From: Ectopseudomonas composti | GTDB taxonomy: Bacteria > Pseudomonadota > Gammaproteobacteria > Pseudomonadales > Pseudomonadaceae | DNA length: 9,601 nt | Assembly (NCBI GenBank): GCA_946886245.1 | Contig: CAMPIF010000130.1 | Location: forward strand, 1-9,601 | Direction of reading: 5' to 3' | Part shown: piece by piece, positions 1 to 4,707 of the stretch | How positions within the stretch are numbered: position 1 is the first letter of the stretch | Layout of the letters: each line of letters begins with the position of its first letter | Position numbers and translations under genes: made by a program | Notes under the pieces: generated by a model | Databases searched by the model: none | What the model was told of the DNA's origin: nothing | Seen by the model: the letters and a program-made list of their open reading frames with translations, nothing else

Positions 1-1
1 G

Positions 2-907
2 GGGTATCTGCAACACTTCGAGCAGTTGCTGAAGAACCTTGGCGAACCCTTTCGCCTGGTCGAGCGTGACGAGCTGGCGCAGGTGCTGGGCAATACCTAT
101 TACAGCCGCGCGATCTTCACGCCGGGCTGCTATCTGATGCAGCCGGCAGCACTGGTCACCGGGCTGGCGCGCTCGCTACCGGACAATGTCGAATTGCTGG
201 AAGAGTCGCCCATCACCGGTCTGCAACGCGACGGGCAGGGCGGCTGGCTGCTGCAGGGTAGCCAGGGCACGATTCGCACCGAGCAGCTGCTGCTCGGCAC
301 CAGCATCTTCACCCAGGAGTTCGGTTACCTGCGCAACCGTCTGCTGCCGGTGATGACCTTCGCCAGCTGGACGCGTCCGCTGAGCGATGGCGAACTGGCG
401 GCCTATGGCGGTCAGCTCGACTGGGGGCTGACCCCTGCCGATCACGCCGGCACCACGGTGCGCATGACCCAGGATCGCCGCCTGATCATCCGCAACACCT
501 ACAAGCACGTGCCGAAGTACGGCAAGAGCACCAGCGACGCCATGCGCGAGTCGGTGCGCGCCGACCATCGCAAGGCCTTCCTGGCGCGCTTCCCGCAGCT
601 GGCCGATGTGCCGTTCAGCCACACCTGGGGCGGTGTTTACGCGATCTCGCGCAACTTCACCAACTTCTTCGGCGAACTGGAACCGGGCGTGTTCGCCTCG
701 GCCTGCGACAATGGTGTTGGCGCGGCCTGGGGCACCATCTCCGGCACGCTGCTGGCGGAAATGGCGGTCGGCAGCGACTCGGCGCAGTTGCGCGATATCC
801 AGGCCGTCACCGGCATGCCGTCGCTCAATCCGCCTGAGCCATTTCTCGGCCTGGGCGTGCGTTCGCGCATTCGCCTGGCGGCCTGGAACAGCCGGAGCGA
901 GCTATGA
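2..907 (+). CDS. FAD-dependent oxidoreductase, DAO/OrdL-like family (5'-truncated by window edge)
   Basis: This is the C-terminal 301 residues of a DAO-fold amine or amino-acid-type oxidoreductase; family members oxidise C-N bonds using FAD. The frame is open from base 2 with no convincing start or RBS, so the N-terminal Rossmann GxGxxG motif lies outside the window. Visible family features are the substrate-domain segment TPGCYLMQPAALVTGLARSL, where a typical DAO protein has its 'P..l...L' helix, and the C-terminal FAD-contact segment CDNGVGAAWGTISGTLLAEM (about bases 709-768), the NGxG...G..LAE pattern. The gene ends in an ATGA overlap (904-907) with the cupin gene, so the two are probably translationally coupled. 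A decayed second copy of its 3' part lies at 2617-2901. The substrate cannot be read from this fragment. Its place beside a DddP-like enzyme suggests a methylated amine or onium-derived compound, which is inference. Confidence 0.88.
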   Translation, partial: GYLQHFEQLLKNLGEPFRLVERDELAQVLGNTYYSRAIFTPGCYLMQPAALVTGLARSLPDNVELLEESPITGLQRDGQGGWLLQGSQGTIRTEQLLLGTSIFTQEFGYLRNRLLPVMTFASWTRPLSDGELAAYGGQLDWGLTPADHAGTTVRMTQDRRLIIRNTYKHVPKYGKSTSDAMRESVRADHRKAFLARFPQLADVPFSHTWGGVYAISRNFTNFFGELEPGVFASACDNGVGAAWGTISGTLLAEMAVGSDSAQLRDIQAVTGMPSLNPPEPFLGLGVRSRIRLAAWNSRSEL

Positions 908-1275
908 GTCAGGTCGTTTCCGGGAAAGGCCCGGTGCTGTTGGTCGATCACCATGACCTGGATTTCACCCCACGCGGCGGGCCGCCCGGCGCCGCCTTCG
1001 TGGCGCGGGCGATCAGCAACGAGATCTCGCCGAACATCGGTATCGGTTTCGCCCGCTGGGAAGGCGCCGAGGTGGCCTGGACCCTGCTGTACGACGAGGT
1101 GATCTTCGTCATCGAAGGCTGCTTCGAGCTCCAGGCCAATGGTCAGCTGTATCGTGTTCAGCCGGGGCAGTTGCTGTGGATTCCCGAAGGCACCGAGCTG
1201 GTCTACGGCGGCCATGCGCTGTTCGGTTACGTGGTCCATCCGGGGGACTGGAAACAACGGCATGGTCTGGATTAG
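904..1275 (+). CDS. Small single-domain cupin, EutQ-like
   Basis: A 123-residue single cupin barrel that starts inside the stop codon of the upstream oxidoreductase. Cupin motif 1 is recognisable around residues 59-72 (W59, Y63, D64, E65, V66, E71, G72) and motif 2 around residues 80-96 (G80, P87, G88, I93, P94, G96). The HxH metal ligands of motif 1 are absent (T60 and L62 sit there) and only the glutamate E65 with the E-x6-G spacing remains. This fits the EutQ-type cupins, which lack the classical metal site, rather than a metal-dependent dioxygenase or a cupin DMSP lyase. The likely role is an accessory or binding function for the neighbouring oxidoreductase; the biochemical activity is unknown. 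The start is secure because the ATGA overlap is also kept in the decayed duplicate at 2898. A truncated, frameshifted copy of this gene lies at 2898-3054. Confidence 0.85.
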   Translation: MSQVVSGKGPVLLVDHHDLDFTPRGGPPGAAFVARAISNEISPNIGIGFARWEGAEVAWTLLYDEVIFVIEGCFELQANGQLYRVQPGQLLWIPEGTELVYGGHALFGYVVHPGDWKQRHGLD

Positions 1276-1370
1276 GCGGGGCGGCCTATGGTCCCGCTTT
1301 GCTGGCCGGCGCGGAGATGGAGCACTTCGGCTCCGGCGGCGTCCACTTTCATCCCTCAGGAAGTCTAGCC
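1276..1370 (+). other. Spacer between cupin and M24 gene, partly conserved in the decayed duplicate
   Basis: The 95-bp gap holds no gene. Bases 1284-1299 (CCTATGGTCCCGCTTT and neighbours) recur with few changes at 3063-3078 behind the decayed cupin copy, showing that the duplicated unit extended into this spacer. The frame of the M24 gene stays open back through this spacer, with an alternative in-frame ATG at 1317. The AGGAAG at 1358-1363, seven bases before ATG 1371, argues for the later start. Confidence 0.6.
1358..1363 (+). promoter_or_regulatory. Ribosome binding site that fixes the M24 start
   Basis: AGGAAG lies seven bases before ATG 1371. The alternative in-frame ATG 1317 has only GCGGAG touching it with no spacer. 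The 1371 start also gives an N-terminus of normal length for the family. Confidence 0.65.
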
Positions 1371-2618
1371 ATGTTCGAAAACAAGAATAAGTATCTGGCC
1401 GACGAGGTCGCCACGCAGCCACTGCGCAATCCGGTCAGCGTCGAGACCCATAGGGCTGCTCGCGCCTATCGTTTGCAGCGAGTGCGTCAGCAACTCAAGG
1501 CCGCCGATTGCGCGGCCATACTGCTGTATGACCCGGTGAACATCCGCTACGCCACCGACACCTCCAACATGCAGGTGTGGACGCTGCATAACTACGCCCG
1601 CTATGCGCTGGTGTTCGCCGATGGGCCTGTGGTGCTGTTCGAGTTCCACAACTGCGAACACCTGCACCAAGGCAACGAACTGCTCGACGAGATACGTCCA
1701 GCGATCAACTGGAGCTATTTCGGTGCCGGCTCGCGCATCGGCGAGAAGGCTCTGGACTGGGCCGACGATATCCAGGCGGTGATTCGCCAGCATGCTGGAG
1801 ACAAGGTTCGCCTGGCAGTGGACAAGGCCGACCTGGAAGGCTTCGACCTGCTGCGCGAGGCTGGCCTGACTCTGATAGAAGGGCACAGCCTGACGGAGCA
1901 GGCACGGCGGATCAAATCCCCCGAGGAGTTGGAATTGATGCGCTGGACCATCGCCGTGTGCGAGCGCGGCATCCAGCGTATGCACGATGCACTGCGCCCC
2001 GGCATGACCGAGAACGAGCTCTGGGCCTGGCTGCACTACGAGAACGTTCGCCACGGTGGTGAATGGATCGAAACCCGCCTGCTGGCCTCAGGGCCGCGTA
2101 CCAATCCCTGGATGCAGGAGTCCAGTGACCGCGTGATGCAGGAAGGTGAGATCGTCTGCTTCGACACCGACCTGATCGGCCCGTACGGTTACTGCGCCGA
2201 CATCTCTCGAGCCTGGACTGTCGGCCACGTTTCCCCCAGCGCCGAGCAGCGCAAGCTCTATCGTCTGGCCCATGAACAGGTACAGCACAACATGGCGTTG
2301 TTGCGTCCGGGCTTGAGTCACCGCGAGTTCGTCGAGCAGTCCTGGGAAATTCCGCCGGCCTATTGGCACAACCGTTATTGCTGTGTCGTGCACGGCGTCG
2401 GCCTGGTCGACGAGTACCCGGCTCTGGCGCACAAGGGGGCCGATTGGACCAGCAGCGGCTACGACGGGGAATTCGAGGAAAACATGGTGCTTTGCGTGGA
2501 GAGCTATATCGGCGAGCAGGGCGGCAAGGAGGGCATCAAGCTGGAGCAGCAGGTACTGATCACCGCCAATGGCTGCGAAGCCCTGTCGCGCTACCCGTGG
2601 CAAACGGACTGGCTGTGA
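1371..2618 (+). CDS. M24-fold metalloenzyme, DddP-like (candidate DMSP lyase; Xaa-Pro peptidase superfamily)
   Basis: A 415-residue cytoplasmic protein of the pita-bread (M24) fold, with a creatinase-like N-domain to about residue 190 and the M24 domain after it. Its sequence resembles DddP, which cleaves dimethylsulfoniopropionate (DMSP) to dimethyl sulfide and acrylate, more than any peptidase I recall. Examples are IRYATDTSNMQVW near residue 58, GGEWIETRLLASGPRTNPW near 228-246, and FDTDLIGPYGYCADISRAW from F264. By spacing, the metal ligands match D265, D267, D277, H341, E377 and E392, equivalent to DddP D295, D297, D307, H371, E406 and E421. D347 matches the proposed catalytic Asp377 and Y336 matches Tyr366 (DddP numbering recalled, not looked up). 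No signal peptide is seen. It follows the cupin by 95 bp in an apparent operon. The extreme C-terminus may be altered, since the stop codon coincides with the start of the duplicated segment. Alternatives are a prolidase-like enzyme or a lyase or hydrolase for another onium compound. Confidence 0.8.
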   Translation: MFENKNKYLADEVATQPLRNPVSVETHRAARAYRLQRVRQQLKAADCAAILLYDPVNIRYATDTSNMQVWTLHNYARYALVFADGPVVLFEFHNCEHLHQGNELLDEIRPAINWSYFGAGSRIGEKALDWADDIQAVIRQHAGDKVRLAVDKADLEGFDLLREAGLTLIEGHSLTEQARRIKSPEELELMRWTIAVCERGIQRMHDALRPGMTENELWAWLHYENVRHGGEWIETRLLASGPRTNPWMQESSDRVMQEGEIVCFDTDLIGPYGYCADISRAWTVGHVSPSAEQRKLYRLAHEQVQHNMALLRPGLSHREFVEQSWEIPPAYWHNRYCCVVHGVGLVDEYPALAHKGADWTSSGYDGEFEENMVLCVESYIGEQGGKEGIKLEQQVLITANGCEALSRYPWQTDWL

Positions 2619-2901
2619 TTGGGGTGGGCCACAGGAAGGGGGCACCACAGTGCGCATGATTCAGGATCGCCGTCGGATCATCCATAACACCTGCAAGCAC
2701 GTGCCCGCGTACGGAAAGAGCCGCAGCGGCGCCATGCGCGATTCGGTATGCACCGACCATCGCAAGGCCTTCCTGGCGCGCTGCCCGCAGTGGGCCAATG
2801 TGCCGCTCAGCTATTTCTTCGGCGAGCTGAAGCCGAGCTTGCTTGCCTCTGTCTGCGACAAGGGTGTCGGCGCGCCCTGGAACAGTCGGAGCGAGCGATG
2901 A
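2617..2901 (+). pseudogene. Decayed 3' fragment of the FAD oxidoreductase gene (second copy)
   Basis: Homologous to bases 419-907. In one open frame the translation keeps DWG...GTTVRMIQDRRRIIHNTCKH...DHRKAFLAR and ends with NSRSER and the same ATGA overlap. Over 449-620 against 2641-2812 I count 25 mismatches in 172 bases (about 85% identity). Relative to the intact gene it lacks the whole 5' part, 42 bp (equivalent to 621-662) and 156 bp (equivalent to 731-886). Both deletions are in frame, and the second removes the FAD-contact C-terminal segment. With no start signal of its own and no FAD domain it cannot make a working enzyme. The fragment begins at the TGA stop of the M24 gene, which shares bases with its first aspartate codon. 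Confidence 0.85.
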
Positions 2902-3054
2902 GCCAAGTCGTTTCCGGGAAAGGCCCGGTGCAACTGGTCGATCACCATCGATCTGGCGTTCCTCCCGCACGGCGGTCCACCCGGCGCCGCTTTCGTGGCG
3001 CAGGCGATCAGCAACGAGAGCTCGCCGAACATCGGCATCGGGTTCGCCCGCTGA
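2898..3054 (+). pseudogene. Decayed 5' fragment of the cupin gene (second copy)
   Basis: Homologous to bases 904-1059 of the intact cupin. It starts with the same MSQVVSGKGPV and the shared ATGA overlap. After the DHH codons (about base 2949) one extra base shifts the frame. In the shifted frame the homology resumes as HGGPPGAAFVAQAISNESS and then NIGIGFAR, ending at a TGA (3052-3054) where the intact gene has Trp52. The remaining cupin barrel, including motifs 1 and 2, is deleted up to the spacer remnant near 3060. It is non-functional. Confidence 0.85.
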
Positions 3055-3130
3055 GAGGGTTGCCTATGGTCCCGTTTTGCTGCGCGCCCGGCTCAGGCGT
3101 GGTGGTTATTCGTGAGAAAGGGGTGAGCAA

Positions 3131-4402
3131 TTGCTCGGACTGACCCAGGCGTTCGCTGCACTCTATCTAGCCAGTCTGCTGATGCAACTCGGCTCGACCC
3201 TGCTGATGACCTATCTGGCGCTGCGCCTGACCGCTGGCGGCGTCGCCGAATTCTGGGGCGGCGCGCTGATGGCAGCCAATGCCCTGGGCATGGTGGTTGG
3301 CGGCAAGGTCGGCCAGGTACTGATCGGCCGTGTCGGTCATATCCGTACCTACGTGGCCTGCTCCGGCATCATCTGCGCGGCGGTGCTGACGCATGCCTTC
3401 AGTGAGGCATTGCCGCTCTGGCTGTTGCTGCGATTTGTGGTCGGGGTGGCGATGATGTGCCAGCTGATGGTGGTGGAGAGCTGGCTCAACGACTGCGCGC
3501 AGAGCGACCAGCGCGGCAAGGTGCTGGGCATCTACATGGTCGCGGCCTACGTCGGCATGATGCTCGGCCAGCTGGCGTTGAGTATCGACGGCAATCTCGG
3601 CCTGCATGCGCTGCTTGGCGTGGTCATTGCCTTCGCCCTGAGCCAGGTGCCGGTGGCGCTGACCCGCAGTACCCATCCCGCCATACCGGGCTCCGAGCCG
3701 GTCGACCTGCGCCTGTTTTTGCAGCGAGTGCCGCAGTCGCTGATCACCGTGCTGATATCGGGGATGATCAACGGCGGCTTCTATGGGCTGTCGTCGATCT
3801 ATGCCAGCCGACAGGGCCTGAGCACGGTCGAAGTGGGTCAGTTCATGGCCCTGGCGATCGCTGCCGGCTTGCTCGCACAACTGCCGCTTGGCTGGCTGTC
3901 GGATCGCCTGCCACGCGCCAGCCTGATACGCGGCGTGGCGGCGCTGCTGATTCTGACGTGCCTGCCGCTGGCGTTCTATCAGGAGCTGTCGTTCGCTGTG
4001 CTGCTGCTGTTCAGCGCCTGTATCGGCTTCCTGCAGTTCTGCCTGTATCCGCTGGGCGTTGCCCTGGCCAACGACAACATGGAGCCGCGCCTGCGCGTGT
4101 CACTGGCGGGCTTGTTGCTCGCCACCTTCGGTGTGGGCGCCTGTATCGGGCCGCTGCTGGCCGGTGCGCTGATGGGGTATTTCGGCGCCTCCAGTCTCTA
4201 TCTGTTCTTCGCCATCAGCGCGGCCGTGCTGGCGGTTGCCGTGGGGCAGGGGCGCGTGACCGGCGAGCACCTGCAGGACGATGCGCCGCTGCAGCATCAG
4301 GCCACACCCAATGCCCTTGCCTGCACGACCCTGGCTGCGGTCATCGAGCCAGCGGTCAGCGTAGAGGCGCACGCCGAGGAAGCACCCAGCCAGAGGCTCT
4401 GA
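3131..4402 (+). CDS. MFS transporter, YcaD-like
   Basis: A 423-residue inner-membrane protein of the major facilitator superfamily. About twelve hydrophobic segments alternate with short loops, starting with AFAALYLASLLMQLGSTLL. The loop between segments 2 and 3 reads GQVLIGRVGHIR (residues 61-72), a motif A variant with Gly66 at the usual Asp position, as I recall for YcaD-type members. The last 40 or so residues are a soluble tail rich in Ala, His and Glu. TTG 3131 is chosen because a TGA closes the frame at 3113, no ATG or GTG lies between, and GAAAGGGG sits about eight bases upstream. The gene starts about 45 bp after the decayed cupin copy, so it was probably once the last gene of a duplicated or rearranged operon. 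The substrate is unknown; export or uptake of a product of the neighbouring catabolic genes is only a guess. Confidence 0.85.
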   Translation: MLGLTQAFAALYLASLLMQLGSTLLMTYLALRLTAGGVAEFWGGALMAANALGMVVGGKVGQVLIGRVGHIRTYVACSGIICAAVLTHAFSEALPLWLLLRFVVGVAMMCQLMVVESWLNDCAQSDQRGKVLGIYMVAAYVGMMLGQLALSIDGNLGLHALLGVVIAFALSQVPVALTRSTHPAIPGSEPVDLRLFLQRVPQSLITVLISGMINGGFYGLSSIYASRQGLSTVEVGQFMALAIAAGLLAQLPLGWLSDRLPRASLIRGVAALLILTCLPLAFYQELSFAVLLLFSACIGFLQFCLYPLGVALANDNMEPRLRVSLAGLLLATFGVGACIGPLLAGALMGYFGASSLYLFFAISAAVLAVAVGQGRVTGEHLQDDAPLQHQATPNALACTTLAAVIEPAVSVEAHAEEAPSQRL

Positions 4403-4452
4403 ACGGTCCATCCCGATCAGCGAATGGATGCGCAAAGCTCAGCCAGAACGAC

Positions 4453-4485
4453 GAGCCGGCAGGTGCCTGCCTGGCGGCTCGCCAG
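4453..4485 (+). terminator. Nested hairpins after the MFS gene, possible weak terminator
   Basis: Two perfect stems lie side by side: GGCAGG/CCTGCC (4458-4471) and CTGGCG-GCT-CGCCAG (4471-4485). An alternative outer stem GAGCC/GGCTC joins 4453-4457 with 4476-4480. They are mutually exclusive in part. No T-run follows directly, so intrinsic termination would be weak; Rho dependence or no termination is equally possible. Confidence 0.3.
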
Positions 4486-4488
4486 CGC

Positions 4489-4520
4489 CCGTTAAATATG
4501 GCTTTGACGCTTTTTAACGG
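4489..4520. promoter_or_regulatory. 8-bp inverted repeat, operator-like
   Basis: CCGTTAAA at 4489-4496 and its perfect reverse complement TTTAACGG at 4513-4520 are separated by 16 bp, so arm centres are 24 bp apart. The TTGACG -35-like element falls inside the spacer. The symmetry fits a dimeric regulator site or a hairpin; which regulator cannot be told. Confidence 0.4.
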
Positions 4521-4536
4521 TGCCCTGAATGAGCGT

Positions 4537-4575
4537 GCAGATTAATGATTAAAAGTCATAAGTCGCGCAGATTAA
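4537..4575 (+). repeat. GCAGATTAA direct repeat, 30-bp period, with a short palindrome
   Basis: GCAGATTAA occurs at 4537-4545 and 4567-4575, exactly 30 bp apart (about three helical turns, same DNA face). The first copy overlaps the 11-bp palindrome TTAATGATTAA at 4542-4552, and ATGA...TCAT (4545-4559) adds a further symmetric pair. It may be a binding array for the transporter's regulator. Confidence 0.4.
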
Positions 4576-4707
4576 ATGGTTTGTCGGTGGATTCTGGCCT
4601 GTTCGACTATTGATCATCCGCAGCGTTTACCGAGCCGCCAACTGCACCAGCAGGGCTCGGTCCGAATGCGGAGAAAACTATTACAAGAACAAAATCGAGG
4701 TGCGTGC

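Larger units (their letters stand above)
2617..3085 (+). repeat. Degenerate direct repeat of operon segment 419-~1305
   Basis: The whole stretch is collinear and same-strand with the intact oxidoreductase-cupin-spacer segment, but shortened by three deletions. The offset changes from 2192 to 2150 to 1994 to 1779 along the alignment. Homology fades after about 3085. The two copies flank the M24 gene as direct repeats. No inverted repeats, target duplications or transposase accompany it, so it looks like a decayed tandem duplication rather than an inserted element. Confidence 0.8.
4403..4707 (+). other. Control region upstream of the BCCT transporter gene
   Basis: There is no gene in this 305-bp stretch. 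The first 85 bases are GC-rich and contain nested hairpins (4453-4485). Bases 4490-4580 are markedly AT-rich against the surroundings and carry an 8-bp inverted repeat, the 11-bp palindrome TTAATGATTAA (4542-4552) and a 9-bp direct repeat. TTGACG at 4504-4509 would serve as a -35 box but no good -10 lies 16-18 bp later; TTGTCG (4581) with GACTAT (4605) is another weak pair. GAGGTG at 4697-4702, five bases before ATG 4708, is the ribosome binding site for the transporter. This is the most likely place for substrate-responsive control of uptake. Confidence 0.55.

Noticed and set aside
904..1275. Cupin as a DMSP lyase of the DddQ/DddL/DddW type
   Set aside because: Those enzymes need a metal site with motif-1 histidines and a neighbouring tyrosine; this cupin lacks HxH and is closer to EutQ-like proteins.
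1176..1370. 65-residue N-terminal extension of the M24 protein
   Set aside because: It would overlap the cupin gene by 100 bp, its Arg-rich translation is the shadow of the cupin frame, and a proper RBS precedes ATG 1371.
637..1422. 261-residue minus-strand open frame over the oxidoreductase and cupin
   Set aside because: It is antisense to two supported genes, has no family resemblance, and is a by-product of high-GC codon use.
1371..2618. M24 protein as ectoine hydrolase (DoeA/EutD)
   Set aside because: DoeA is also M24, but the blocks around residues 58-70 and 228-285 follow DddP, and no DoeB-like deacetylase or ectoine regulator lies nearby.
2560..3140. Insertion sequence or prophage scar at the duplicated region
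   Set aside because: No transposase, terminal inverted repeats, target-site duplication or tRNA is present; all of the sequence is explained by homology to the upstream operon.
4504..4532. Strong sigma-70 promoter based on TTGACG
   Set aside because: No acceptable -10 hexamer occurs at 16-18 bp; kept only as a weak element in the region description.
3457..4545. 362-residue plus-strand open frame in a second frame of the MFS gene
   Set aside because: Composition is low-complexity Arg/Gly/Ala, it overlaps a well-supported transporter, and no start signal is seen.
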